64,000 nucleotides of DNA from Microbacterium hydrocarbonoxydans (lineage in GTDB: Bacteria > Actinomycetota > Actinomycetes > Actinomycetales > Microbacteriaceae), in contig NZ_FNSQ01000005.1 of NCBI RefSeq assembly GCF_900105205.1, positions 3,162,001-3,226,000 of the forward strand. The letters are read 5' to 3'. The translations under genes and the position numbers were made by a program. Below the pieces are notes generated by a model. It saw nothing but the letters and a program-made list of their open reading frames with translations, did no database searches and was not told the DNA's origin. Below are positions 38,122 through 48,100 of this stretch, piece after piece (positions within the stretch are counted from its first letter, which is position 1; each line of letters begins with the position of its first letter).

Positions 38122-38336
38122 TAGAGTGAACGAAGTCTGCAGTGCCTGCTGCCAGCGCCACCGTGTGGGACGGTGATCGCAACCTCGTGATGTGGGATCA
38201 CGGAGTGCAACAGGAACCCGAGGGGTCGGGATGCAGACGATGCCATGGACGTGGGGTCCGTGGTCTGGGGAAACACTGGGGAAATCATGGCGCACTGGGG
38301 AATTCTGCGTACATACACGGCTCAAGGGGCCTCGGC
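38122..38336 (+). promoter_or_regulatory. Long leader of the polysaccharide operon
   Basis: A possible -10 (TAGAGT at 38122) precedes a leader of about 205 bases. It contains a hairpin GTGAT-GTGGG-ATCAC (38187-38201) and three copies of CTGGGGAA at 38265, 38276 and 38295, the last two within CACTGGGGAA. No ORF fits. It is likely a control region of the locus. Confidence 0.5.
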
Positions 38337-39869
38337 ATGACTTCCGTCGAGGATGCTCTGAGCATCTCTCGCACGGGTTCGGTCTTCACGCCGATCGCGG
38401 CACCGCGAGCCACCAAGTCGGTCACGCGCACGGTGGTCACACCGCGTGTGTCCGCGACGCTGGAGCGACGTCGTCAGTGGGAGCGACGTTATCGGATGCG
38501 ACTGCGGATCTCGGATGCTGGGGTCATCCTTCTCGCAGTCGGAATCACAGCAGCGGTCCAGCTGATGGCCGGTGTCGCAGGGGAAGAGGCCCTGCGGAGC
38601 GGCATCCCGCTGGCCACGCTCTGGTATCTGATGCTCAGCGCTCTGCATACACGTGATGCAGCGCTGTTCCGTGCCAGCGCCACCGAGTACCGCGGCGTGG
38701 TCCACGCCAGTGGGCTGGCGTTCGGGATCATCGCCATGCTCAGTGTCGTGCTGGGTTGGCAGACGATGCAGCTCGTGCTGCTCGTCGGCCTGCCGCTCGG
38801 TGTCCTCCTGCTGCTCGTCACCCGCTGGGCGTGGCGGCACTGGCTGACGGCGCAGCGTGCGCAGGGGCGTTTCGCCTCCCGCACGCTCGTCGTCGGCAAC
38901 AGGGACGATGTGGAGTACGTCGTCCGCACGCTGCATCCGATCGGCGCCTCCGGGTACCAGGTGGTCGGCGCGACGCTCCTCGACGGCAACGCGCGTGACG
39001 TCGAAGTCGGCGGCGTGCACTTCCCCGTGCTCGGCAACGTCAACTCCGTCTCGACGGTCGCCGCCGAGCTCGGAGCCGACACGATCATCGTGGCGAGCCG
39101 TCCCGACGGCGAGCCCGACTTCGTGAAGCACCTGAGCTGGCAGCTCGAGGGCACGGCCGCCGAGCTCGTGCTCTCCAGCCGCCTCACCGATGTGGCAGGT
39201 CCGCGCATCTCCTTCGCGCCGGTCGAGGGGCTCCCGCTGATCCAGGTGCAGATCCCGTCGTACGAAGGCGGCCAGCATGTGCTCAAGCGCGCGCTCGACA
39301 TCGCTGTCGCATCCGTCGCGCTCATCCCGATCGCTCTGATCACCCCGATCCTCGCTCTGCTGGTGAAGCTGGACTCTCCTGGTCCGCTGTTCTTCTCCCA
39401 GGAGCGGGTCGGACGCGACGGCCGGACGTTCAAGATCATGAAGTTCCGCTCCATGAAGACGGATGCCGAGCAGCAGCTCGCCGCCCTCAAGGAGCAGAAC
39501 GAAGGCGCCGGTCTCCTGTTCAAGATGAAGGACGACCCCCGGGTCACGCGGGTCGGCAGGATCCTCCGCAAGCTGTCGCTCGACGAGCTGCCGCAGTTCT
39601 GGAACGTCCTCATCGGCGACATGAGCGTGGTCGGACCGCGCCCGCCGCTGCCGAGCGAGGTCACGGCGTACGACGGCACCGTGTTCCGTCGCCTCTACAT
39701 CAAGCCCGGCATCACGGGTCTCTGGCAGGTCTCCGGCCGCAGCGACCTCTCCTGGGACGAGAGCGTGCGGCTCGACCTTCGCTATGTGGAGAACTGGTCG
39801 GTCATGAACGACCTGCAGATCATGTGGCGCACGGCCAAGGCCATGGTGCAGCCCAGCGGGGCATACTAG
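38337..39869 (+). CDS. Initiating polyprenyl-phosphate sugar-phosphotransferase
   Basis: The enzyme moves a sugar-1-phosphate from a nucleotide sugar to undecaprenyl phosphate, the first step of repeat-unit assembly. The 510 residues contain four N-terminal helices, a Rossmann-like CoA-binding-type domain (TLVVGNRDDVEYVV), a fifth helix and the catalytic domain with MKFRSMKTDA, LDELPQFWNVLIGDMSVVGPRPPLP and PGITGLWQVSGRS. The ATG at 38337 has AAGGGG 8 bases upstream. An in-frame extension upstream would translate the leader. Confidence 0.94.
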   Translation: MTSVEDALSISRTGSVFTPIAAPRATKSVTRTVVTPRVSATLERRRQWERRYRMRLRISDAGVILLAVGITAAVQLMAGVAGEEALRSGIPLATLWYLMLSALHTRDAALFRASATEYRGVVHASGLAFGIIAMLSVVLGWQTMQLVLLVGLPLGVLLLLVTRWAWRHWLTAQRAQGRFASRTLVVGNRDDVEYVVRTLHPIGASGYQVVGATLLDGNARDVEVGGVHFPVLGNVNSVSTVAAELGADTIIVASRPDGEPDFVKHLSWQLEGTAAELVLSSRLTDVAGPRISFAPVEGLPLIQVQIPSYEGGQHVLKRALDIAVASVALIPIALITPILALLVKLDSPGPLFFSQERVGRDGRTFKIMKFRSMKTDAEQQLAALKEQNEGAGLLFKMKDDPRVTRVGRILRKLSLDELPQFWNVLIGDMSVVGPRPPLPSEVTAYDGTVFRRLYIKPGITGLWQVSGRSDLSWDESVRLDLRYVENWSVMNDLQIMWRTAKAMVQPSGAY

Positions 39870-39967
39870 TCACAGAACACTGCGGTTCGGTTCGCCGGGG
39901 AGGCGGATGCGGAGCCGGAAGGCAGTGAAATGGGCGCGGGAGCGTCCGAATCGAGGGGAAAATCATC

Positions 39968-41116
39968 GTGCCATCAACCGTGCGGATACTTGGCACCCAC
40001 GGCGTACCCGCCGCATACGGCGGCTTCGAGACCGCCGCCGAGAACGTAGGCCTGTACCTGCGCGATCAGGGCTGGAACGTCATCGTCTACTGTCAGATCC
40101 CCGGGGAGGGGCCGACGACCGTCGACGAGTGGAACGGACTCCAGCGCGTCCTGATCCGAGAGCCGCGGGATGGCTGGAAGGGCACGTCGGCGTTCGACCT
40201 GACCTCCATCCGCCATGCGATGCGCGAGCATGTCGACGGCGACGTCTGGCTCACGTTCGGCTACAACACCGGGGTGTTCGACGTCGTCCCCCGGCTCCGC
40301 AGGATCCCGAACGTCATCAACATGGACGGCATGGAGTGGACCCGCAAGCGCTGGGGCATCGTCAAGCAGGGCATCCTGCTGGCGAATGAGCGCCTGGCCG
40401 GATGGGTCGGAGACGTGCTCATCGCGGACCATCCGGTGATCGCGACCTACCTGCGCCGGCACTTCGGCTCGCGACGGGTGCAGACCATCACCTACGGTGC
40501 GCACGAGGTCGTCGACGCACCGACGGCTCCCGTCGAGGAGCTCGGGCTCACGCCCGGTCAGTACGCGACCGTCGTCTGCCGCCCGATCCCGGAGAACTCC
40601 GTGCTCGAGATCGTGAAGGCGTGGTCGTCGGAGAAGCGCGGCATGCCGCTCGTCGTCGTCGGGCCGTACGGCGACGACGATCCGTATCACGTGGCGGTGC
40701 GCGCGGCGGCATCCGAGGAGGTGCTGTTCCCCGGGGCGATCTTCGAGCCGGAGCGCATGCAGTCCCTCCGGTTCCACTCCGCGATCTACCTTCACGGCCA
40801 CACCGTCGGAGGGACGAACCCGTCGCTCGTCGAGGCCATGGCCGCCGGCAACGCCGTGGTCGCCCACGACAACCCGTACAACACCTGGGTCGCGGGGCCC
40901 GACAACGCCTACTTCACCGGCGCCGAGGATCTCGCCGTCCTCCTCTCCGAGATCCTCTCGGACGACAACAGGAGGCAGCGCATGGGTGCCGCCAGCCGCG
41001 ACCGATTCCACGCCGAGTTCACCTGGGCGAAGATCGGCGCCCAGTACGAGCATTCGCTCCGGACCGCTCTCGCGCGGCACGGACACGCACAGCAGCAGAC
41101 AGGGGTACACGCATGA
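39968..41116 (+). CDS. GT4-type glycosyltransferase with DUF1972 N-terminal domain
   Basis: The enzyme is predicted to add a sugar to the lipid-linked repeat unit in the cytoplasm. The 382 residues start RILGTHGVPAAYGGFETAAENV, the DUF1972/rhamnosyltransferase-like N-domain. The C-domain ends with GGTNPSLVEAMAAGNAVVAHDNPYN, the nucleotide-sugar-binding region of GT-B enzymes. The start is GTG, and the stop overlaps the next gene (ATGA). The donor sugar is not determinable. Confidence 0.9.
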   Translation: MPSTVRILGTHGVPAAYGGFETAAENVGLYLRDQGWNVIVYCQIPGEGPTTVDEWNGLQRVLIREPRDGWKGTSAFDLTSIRHAMREHVDGDVWLTFGYNTGVFDVVPRLRRIPNVINMDGMEWTRKRWGIVKQGILLANERLAGWVGDVLIADHPVIATYLRRHFGSRRVQTITYGAHEVVDAPTAPVEELGLTPGQYATVVCRPIPENSVLEIVKAWSSEKRGMPLVVVGPYGDDDPYHVAVRAAASEEVLFPGAIFEPERMQSLRFHSAIYLHGHTVGGTNPSLVEAMAAGNAVVAHDNPYNTWVAGPDNAYFTGAEDLAVLLSEILSDDNRRQRMGAASRDRFHAEFTWAKIGAQYEHSLRTALARHGHAQQQTGVHA

Positions 41117-42228
41117 TCGATGTCGCAGTGGTCGGACTCGGGAAGATGGGGCTCTCCCATCTGTCGATGATCAAGGCGCACCCCGAGGTGAATCTGGTGG
41201 GGGTGTGCGATGCGACCGGGTATCTGCTCGACATCCTGGCGAAGTACACCGGGGTCAAGACCTACAAGGACCTCGACAAGATGCTCGACGAGGCGCGTCC
41301 GCAGGCCGTGATCATCGCCACGCCGACGCACCTGCACGCCGGGATGATCCGCAACGCGCTCGAACGCGGCATCCACGTGTTCTGCGAGAAGCCGCTCGTG
41401 ATCGATCCGGCAGACAGCGTCGAACTCACCGCCCTCGCAGAGCGGAAGGGGCTGGTGACGCAGGTCGGCTACCACAACCGCTTCGTCGGGGCCTTCAGCG
41501 AGGTCAAGCGGTTGCTCGAGCTCGACGCGATCGGCACCGTCAACACCGCTCTCGCTGAGGCCTACGGACCCGTGGTGCTCAAGCCCGCTGGTCGCACCTG
41601 GCGCAGCGAGCGCGCGACGGGAGGCGGATGCCTCTATGACTACGCCGCGCACCCGCTCAACCTGCTGACCTGGTATCTCGGTACGCCGGAGTCCGTGAGC
41701 GGCAGCCAGCTGACCAGCATCTTCTCGGCGCAGATCGATGACGCCGTCGCGAGCACACTGCACTACCCGAACGGCACCGCTCAGATCATCTCGAACTGGT
41801 CTGATGAGTCGCAGCGCAAGATGACGACGAAGATCACCCTGTGGGGCACGAACGGTCGGATCTACGCCGACCGTCAGGAGATCCACGTCTACCTCCGCGA
41901 CACCGCGACCATCCCCGACGGATACCGCGTCGGGTGGAACGTCCGGTACACGACCGACCTCACCGATGCGCCGTGGTTCTACCTGCGTGGCGAGGAGTAC
42001 AGCGCTCAGCTGGATTCCTTCGTGCAGCGGGCCCAGGCCGGCGCCTCGGCCGGCATCAACGATTTCGCCTCGGCGGCGGTCACCGACAGAGTGATCTCGA
42101 TGATCAGCGAGGATGCGGTGCGCGGCGACGCCCGACTCACCGCGGACGCAGCATCCGATCTCGCCGTCAACACGGCACCGAAGGGGCGCATCGCGGCAGC
42201 GCTGAGCGCTCTGCGTGGAGGGAAATGA
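41113..42228 (+). CDS. Gfo/Idh/MocA family oxidoreductase
   Basis: This is a 371-residue NAD(P)-dependent sugar oxidoreductase. The Rossmann loop VAVVGLGKMGLSHLS is at the N-terminus, CEKPLVIDP with the conserved Lys is at about residues 94-102, and the C-terminal domain has GGGCLYDYAAHPLNLLTWYLG. It probably makes or modifies a nucleotide sugar for this polysaccharide. It overlaps both neighbours by ATGA. Confidence 0.92.
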   Translation: MIDVAVVGLGKMGLSHLSMIKAHPEVNLVGVCDATGYLLDILAKYTGVKTYKDLDKMLDEARPQAVIIATPTHLHAGMIRNALERGIHVFCEKPLVIDPADSVELTALAERKGLVTQVGYHNRFVGAFSEVKRLLELDAIGTVNTALAEAYGPVVLKPAGRTWRSERATGGGCLYDYAAHPLNLLTWYLGTPESVSGSQLTSIFSAQIDDAVASTLHYPNGTAQIISNWSDESQRKMTTKITLWGTNGRIYADRQEIHVYLRDTATIPDGYRVGWNVRYTTDLTDAPWFYLRGEEYSAQLDSFVQRAQAGASAGINDFASAAVTDRVISMISEDAVRGDARLTADAASDLAVNTAPKGRIAAALSALRGGK

Positions 42229-43118
42229 CCATGACGACAACCACCCGCACCATGGACCGTCTGCTGTTCGGCGACAACCAGTTCTTCGGCGTCAACCACA
42301 TGTCCGAGGAGAAGGCCCGCGCGCAGCAGATGCGGTTCCAAGACACCGACGCGATCATGGGCGTGCTCGATGCCGCGTATGACGAGGGCGTGCACACCTT
42401 CATGTGCACGACGCACGATCGCATCGCAGAGGTGACCGAGCACGTGCGCGCCCAGCCCGATCGCTACGCCGACATGACCTTCTTCCCCTGCATGCCGTAC
42501 GCGCACAAGTACGCGAATGCGGTCACCGAAGACGGCTTCCTCGGAGCCATCCGCAAGTTCCTCCCCGAGGAGGGACTCCTCGACAGCATCGCCCGAGGAA
42601 CGTCCTCTCTCGCCCGCAAGGACATCGAAGGCGTGACGACCCTGCTCATCGATGCCGAGATGAAGATGTTCGAGGGGCTCGACACCCCCGTGATCTGGCT
42701 GCAGAACGTCGTCGTCGATCTCTTGTCAGGACTCGGCTTCACGGACGCGTTCCGCATCTTCGCCGATCACGTGCGCAAGCGCTACAACGCGGAGCCGGGT
42801 TTCATCACCATGAACCTGCCCCGCCTGCTCGACGACCTCGACAAGGCCGGCGTCGAGAACCCGATCGTCTGCTCGAACATCAACAAGCTCGGCTTCCGGA
42901 TGTCCGGCGGTGTCGACGCCTACCGCGAGGCGATGGAGAAGCGTCCGTTCCGCGCCGTCGCGATGTCGGTCTTCGCCAGCGGCGCGATCCCGCCCCGCGA
43001 GGCGATCGAATGGGTCACCGCTCTTCCGAACCTCGAGTCCATCGTGTTCGGTGCCTCGAGCCGGGCGAACATCGCCTCCACGGTGAGTCTCGTGGACGAG
43101 TTCTGGCCGCAGCGCTGA
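42225..43118 (+). CDS. Aldo-keto-reductase-like TIM-barrel protein, role unknown
   Basis: The 297-residue protein is locked in the operon by ATGA overlap with the Gfo/Idh gene. It begins LLFGDNQFFGVNHM and ends AIEWVTALPNLESIVFGASSRANIAS, which match the first strand and the cofactor-loop strand of aldo-keto reductases. The segment DEGVHTFMCTTHDR occupies the place of the AKR DTAxxYG motif, so the catalytic Tyr is missing. The middle (TFFPCMPYAHKYANAV) is unlike known AKRs. Possible roles are a lyase, an isomerase or a partner of the oxidoreductase. The fold call is inference. Confidence 0.7.
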   Translation: MTMTTTTRTMDRLLFGDNQFFGVNHMSEEKARAQQMRFQDTDAIMGVLDAAYDEGVHTFMCTTHDRIAEVTEHVRAQPDRYADMTFFPCMPYAHKYANAVTEDGFLGAIRKFLPEEGLLDSIARGTSSLARKDIEGVTTLLIDAEMKMFEGLDTPVIWLQNVVVDLLSGLGFTDAFRIFADHVRKRYNAEPGFITMNLPRLLDDLDKAGVENPIVCSNINKLGFRMSGGVDAYREAMEKRPFRAVAMSVFASGAIPPREAIEWVTALPNLESIVFGASSRANIASTVSLVDEFWPQR

Positions 43119-43119
43119 T

Positions 43120-44259
43120 ATGACCCAGGGGGATCCGAACGTCGTCCTGATCGCCAACCCGGGGGCCGACCTGTACGGCTCGGACCGGATGGTGCTCGAG
43201 ACGGTGCGCGCGCTGGTCCGCGCTGGCCGCCGTGTCGTCGTGACCGTTCCGGCACCCGGCCCCCTCGTGCAGCTGCTCGAGGAGGCGGGCGCCGAGGTCG
43301 TCGAGTGCCGGACGCCGATCGTCCGCAAGGGCCTCCTGAGTCCGCGCGGCCTCCTCGATCTCGCGGTCACGGCCATACGATCCATCGGCCCGGGGCTTCG
43401 ACTCATCCGACGAGTCGATCCCGGCGCTCTGATCGTGAACACCATCACTCCCCCGCTGTGGATCGCACTCGGACGGTGGAGCAGGCGGCTCACCGTGTGC
43501 CACGTGCACGAAGGGGAAGGGTCGGTCGCCGGCCTCCTGCGCCGAGCACTGTACCTGCCACTGGTCTTCAGTCACCGCGTGATCGCGAACAGCGACTTCA
43601 CCCGCCGCGTTCTCGCGGAGGCATCTCCTCGCGTGCGCGACCGGACCGTGGTCGTCCACAACGCCGTCCCCGGCCCTCCCGAGGTGGCACCTCCTCGCAT
43701 GCCCCTGAGCGCGCCGACCCGGCTTCTGTACGTGGGACGGCTCTCGCACCGCAAGGGCGTGCATGTGGCCATCGAGGCGCTCGACGCCCTGGTCCGCGAC
43801 GACCACGACGCGACGCTGGACATCGTCGGCGCCGTGTTCCCCGGCAACGAGGCCTACCTCGACGAACTGCATGCCCAGGTGGAGCGCCGAGGGCTGAAAG
43901 AGCGCGTCTCCTTCCTCGGCTTCAAGGCGTCGGTCTGGGACGACCTCGCACGCAGCGACATCTCCGTCGTCACCTCCCTGGTCGACGAGACCTTCGGGAA
44001 CACGGCTGTGGAGGCCGCGCTGGCAGCGAGACCCGCCGTGGTGAGCGAGGTCGGCGGGCTCCCGGAGGCGGTCAGCTCATCAGAGAGCGCGACTCTCGTT
44101 CCCCCCGGTGACAGTGCAGCGCTCGCGTCGGCGATCGCCGCGAAGATCGACGGCTGGCCGGAGCAGGCGAGACTCGCCTCCCGCGATGCGGTCGCGGTCG
44201 CAGACGCGTTCTCGTCGCAGCGGTACTCCGACGGCATCCTGGCCGCCCTGCGCCGCTGA
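43120..44259 (+). CDS. GT4-family glycosyltransferase
   Basis: The GT-B glycosyltransferase has 379 residues. The N-domain has ANPGADLYGSDRMVLETVRALV and HVHEGEGSVAGLL. The C-domain starts LLYVGRLSHRKGVHVAIEAL and has the acidic region SLVDETFGNTAVEAALAARPAVVSEVGGLPEAV, with the donor-binding Glu. It starts one base after the stop of the previous gene and ends the operon before a small hairpin. Confidence 0.93.
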   Translation: MTQGDPNVVLIANPGADLYGSDRMVLETVRALVRAGRRVVVTVPAPGPLVQLLEEAGAEVVECRTPIVRKGLLSPRGLLDLAVTAIRSIGPGLRLIRRVDPGALIVNTITPPLWIALGRWSRRLTVCHVHEGEGSVAGLLRRALYLPLVFSHRVIANSDFTRRVLAEASPRVRDRTVVVHNAVPGPPEVAPPRMPLSAPTRLLYVGRLSHRKGVHVAIEALDALVRDDHDATLDIVGAVFPGNEAYLDELHAQVERRGLKERVSFLGFKASVWDDLARSDISVVTSLVDETFGNTAVEAALAARPAVVSEVGGLPEAVSSSESATLVPPGDSAALASAIAAKIDGWPEQARLASRDAVAVADAFSSQRYSDGILAALRR

Positions 44260-44278
44260 GGGCGAAAACTCTTCGCCC
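44260..44278 (+). terminator. Short hairpin at the end of the glycosyltransferase operon
   Basis: A perfect 7-bp stem GGGCGAA/TTCGCCC with a 5-base loop directly follows the stop codon. It has no T-tract, so it may be only partial. Confidence 0.4.
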
Positions 44279-44285
44279 ACAGGTC

Positions 44286-44315
44286 TTGTCCCCCTTTCGG
44301 CGGACATGATACGAT
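44286..44315 (+). promoter_or_regulatory. Candidate sigma-70 promoter of the first giant surface module
   Basis: TTGTCC (44286-44291) is separated by 18 bases from TACGAT (44310-44315). The predicted transcript start falls at the CACTGGGGA motif and leaves a 5' leader of about 100 bases. Confidence 0.4.
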
Positions 44316-44321
44316 CACGCT

Positions 44322-44412
44322 CACTGGGGATAGTGTCATTTGGGGATGACACCGTCGACTGACTCGTTCTGAACGGGTCCATGTCGGCAACCCTGATTGG
44401 GGAATCTGGGGA
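44322..44412 (+). promoter_or_regulatory. TGGGGA-rich leader with nested hairpins
   Basis: TGGGGA occurs at 44325, 44341, 44398 and 44407. The first copy lies in a CACT-GGGGAT-AGTG dyad. The second sits in the loop of a perfect 7-bp hairpin, GTGTCAT-TTGGGG-ATGACAC (44333-44352). The last copy lies just before the lipoprotein start. Confidence 0.55.
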
Positions 44413-44421
44413 TCGACAATC

Positions 44422-45060
44422 ATGATGATTGCGCGTACAAGCGTGTCCATCGCGGCCCTCGCGCTCTGCGTGAGTCTGGTCGCCTGCAGCGGCGGCACCG
44501 AGCCGCCGAGCGGAGCGGAGCCGACGTCATCGACGTCGTCGACCCCTGCTCCTGATGCGACGGCGGGCGGTGATCCCTCAGACGATTCGGGCGGATCCGC
44601 GCCCGATCAGCCGATCGCGAAGGTCGAGAGGGCGGGGCACTCGGGTGATCCGACAGTGACCGCACCTCCTGCCAGCACGGGGGATCCGGTCACCTACGAC
44701 GATGGGGTGAGCGTCCGCATCGATGACGTCTCCTTCTCGAAGGAGACGGCCCAGGGCCCAGGGAGCTTTCCCGACCGCGAGTACGCCCGTCTGACGCTGA
44801 CGATCGACAACGACTCCGCAGGTCCCATCGACCTCGGCACGTCGGTCCTCACCCTTCTCGATGCCGACGGTACCGCGGCCGTGCGCGTCTACGCGGCCGA
44901 GGCGGAGACGTCGGACTTCGCCGGCTCCGTCGCGGCAGGCAAGACCGCCACGGCGACCTATGCGTTCGCCGTCCCCGCCGATTCGCGCGACGAGGTCACG
45001 CTGGTCGTCGACTTCGACGGCGACCACACCTCGGCCGTCTTCCGCGGAGGGCTCGACTGA
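44422..45060 (+). CDS. Lipoprotein with DUF4352-like domain
   Basis: The 212-residue exported lipoprotein has lipobox LVAC near residue 22, a long Ser/Thr/Pro/Asp linker, and an Ig-like beta domain of about 130 residues (VSVRIDDVSF, YARLTLTIDNDSAGPIDLG, ATYAFAVPADSRDEVTLVVDFD). It precedes the first giant protein gene. A similar protein precedes the second giant, so it is likely a functional partner. Confidence 0.8.
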   Translation: MMIARTSVSIAALALCVSLVACSGGTEPPSGAEPTSSTSSTPAPDATAGGDPSDDSGGSAPDQPIAKVERAGHSGDPTVTAPPASTGDPVTYDDGVSVRIDDVSFSKETAQGPGSFPDREYARLTLTIDNDSAGPIDLGTSVLTLLDADGTAAVRVYAAEAETSDFAGSVAAGKTATATYAFAVPADSRDEVTLVVDFDGDHTSAVFRGGLD

Positions 45061-45122
45061 TGCCCTCGACGCGTCCGACCACTGACACTCCACTCGACCG
45101 CATCTCATCACGAGGAACCTCC

Positions 45123-48100
45123 ATGACCCGCACGACTCGCGGAGCAGATCGTCTCCGCCGCGTGATCGCCGTTCTCGCCACCGCAGCGACGGCTCTCGCG
45201 ACGCTCGCCTTCATCGCGCTGCCTGCGGAGTCCGCCTCGGCCGAGACGGCGGGGCAGCCCGACACCGTGACCGCAGACGTGCTGCCGACCTGGCAGATCA
45301 ACGGCGTCGTGTGGAGCCAGGCCGTGGCCGGCAACACCGTGTACGTCACCGGCAGCTTCACCAAGGCACGTCCGCCCGGGGTGGCCGTCGGCGGACCGGG
45401 CGAGATCGACGCCAACAACGTGTTCGCGTTCGACATCACGACGGGCAACCCGGTACCGAACTTCAGCCACGCCTTCGACGGACAGGGTCTGGTCGTCCGC
45501 GTCACGCCCGACGGGAAGACCGTCTACTTCGGCGGCGACTTCACCGCGGTCGACGGACAGGCGCGTGCGCACGTGGCCTCGTTCGACGTGGCAACCGGCG
45601 CGATGCTCGACTGGGCTCCTCGTGCCGACGGACAGGTGCGCGGCTTCGCCTTCGCCGGTGACACCGTCTTCGTGGGCGGCAACTTCCGCTCCAGCGGCGG
45701 ACAGCCGCGCAGCGAGCTCGCGGCGTGGAGCAGCGCGACGAAGAGCATCCTCCCGTGGGCGCCGTCGGCGGCCGGCGACGGATTCGTCTGGGACATGGTG
45801 ATGAGTCCCGACTCGTCACGCGTCATCGTCGGCGGCTCCTTCACCACTCTCAACGGTGCAGCGGCCTACGGCATGGCGTCCGTGGACGCGTCGACCGGCG
45901 CAGCGCTCCCCTGGGCGGCCACGGACCGGATCAAGACCGCGGGTCTCAACGGAGCCATCTCGAGCCTCAGCACCGACGGCACCCAGGTCTACGGAACGGG
46001 CTACGCCTTCGGCGCGGGCGCGACGTTCGAAGGCACCTTCGCCGCAGATCCGTACACCGGCTCGATCAACTGGGTCAACGACTGCCTCGGCGACACCTAC
46101 GGCAGCTTCCCGCAGGACGGGGTGCTGTACTCGGTCTCGCACAAGCACGACTGCAGCGTGGTGGGCGCCTTCGGCGACACCAACCCGCGATCGCGCTGGA
46201 CGAAGGCCATCGCCGAGAGCACGAACCCCACCGGCGTGATCACCAAGAAGGACGCGTACGGCTGGGACTTCACCGGTCTGCCGTACACCGAGCAGCTGAA
46301 CTGGTACCCGGACCTCGAGTTCGGCACCTACACGAGCGCTCGCCAGGCGGCATGGTCGGTCACCGGCAACGCGAACTACGTCGTCCTCGGCGGGGAGTTC
46401 CCGAAGGTCAACAACGTCGCACAGCAGGGACTCGTCCGCTTCGGCAAGAAGAACGTCTCACCGCACGCCGTCGGACCGGTCTACAACGCAGGACTGACGC
46501 CCGCTCCTTACTCGAACGAGTCCGGAGTCGTTCGCGTGCCCTTCACCAGTGTGTGGGACCGCGACAACGCCACCATCACCTACGACGTGTTCCGCAGCCC
46601 CTCCGTCAAGATCGCGACGCTCACCCGGACGGACGGTCGCTTCTGGACTCTGCCCAACCTGAGCATCACCGACAGCGGACAGACTCCGGGCGCGCAGGTG
46701 CGATACCAGGTCAGGGCGAAGGATGCCGACGGCAACGTGCAGTGGAGCGCGTGGTCGCCCTACGTCACCGTGTCGGGCACCCCGACGGCCGCCTACCGCG
46801 CCGCCGTCCGTGCGAGCGAACCCAGCCACTACTGGCGCCTGGATGAGTCCACCGGTACGCGCCTCTGGGATGACGCGGGCGACGCACCCGGCACCGCGAC
46901 CGGGCTGACGCTCGGCGCGAGCGGTGCCATGCTGAACGACTCCAATCCGGCGGTCAACTCGGCCGGCGGCAGCTCACCCAAGATGACCACCCAGGACGTC
47001 AGCGCCGCACCTGCGGCGGTCACTGTCGAGGCGTGGGTGCGGACGACCAGCACCAGCGGCGGTCGCATCGTCGGGTTCGGCGATTCGGCGACCGGGACCT
47101 CGACCTCGGGGATCACGGACCGCATGCTCTACCTCGACAACTCCGGCCGCGCGAACTTCGCGATCAACGACGGCTCCTACCGCACGGTGTACAGCCGCTC
47201 CGCCGTCAATGACGGGCAGTGGCACCACATCGTCGGCACCGTCGACGGTGACGGCATGCAGCTCTTCGTGGACGGCCGTCGTGTCGGTCGCGACCAGGCG
47301 CGCACGTCGCCGAAGATCTACAACGGCTACTGGCGGATCGGCGCCGATCAGACCAACGGCCTGACGAACAAGCCGACCAGCGCCGGGCTCTCCGGTCGGA
47401 TCGACGACGTCGCCGTGTACTCGGCTGCGCTGAGCCAGTCCGACATCCAGTCGCACTATCTCGCGAGCGGCCGAGCCTCCAACTGGACGGCCGCGCCGAC
47501 GGACGTCTACGGTGCCGCGGTCTCGACCGACGCGCCCGACGCCTACTGGCGCCTCGACGAGACCGCCAGCGGCACCATCGTCGACTCGGCGGTCGGCGGC
47601 ACCACCGGCAACCTCAGCGGCACCGTGACCCGAGGACAGTCCTCGGCGATCGGCTCCGGCACCGCCACGACCTTCAACGGGTCGAGCGCGATGGTCGTCG
47701 CCCAGGAGGCGTGGAACGCCCCGACCACCTACAGTGCCGAGCTGTGGTTCAAGACCACGACCACCAGAGGTGGAACCCTCATCGGGTTCGGCAACACCGC
47801 CAGCGGCCTCAGCGCCTCGTACGACCGCCATGTGGTCATGCAGAACGACGGCAAGATCCAGTTCGGGAGCGGGCAGCCGCAGACCACCCTGGTCACGCCG
47901 ACGGCCTACAACGACGGTCAGTGGCACCACGTGGTGGCGACCCAGGGAGCGGGCGGGATGAAGCTCTGGCTCGACACGCAGCTGGTCGGCAGCAACTCCA
48001 TGGCCGGCTCCGAGAACTACCGCGGCCACTGGCGCATCGGCGCCGACCGCACATGGGGAAGCACGACGAGCAACTACATCGCGGCCACGATCGACGAGGT

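Noticed and set aside
38122..38336. Known c-di-GMP or c-di-AMP riboswitch in the sugar-transferase leader
   Set aside because: The conserved cores of those riboswitches were not found. The repeats are reported as an unexplained motif instead.
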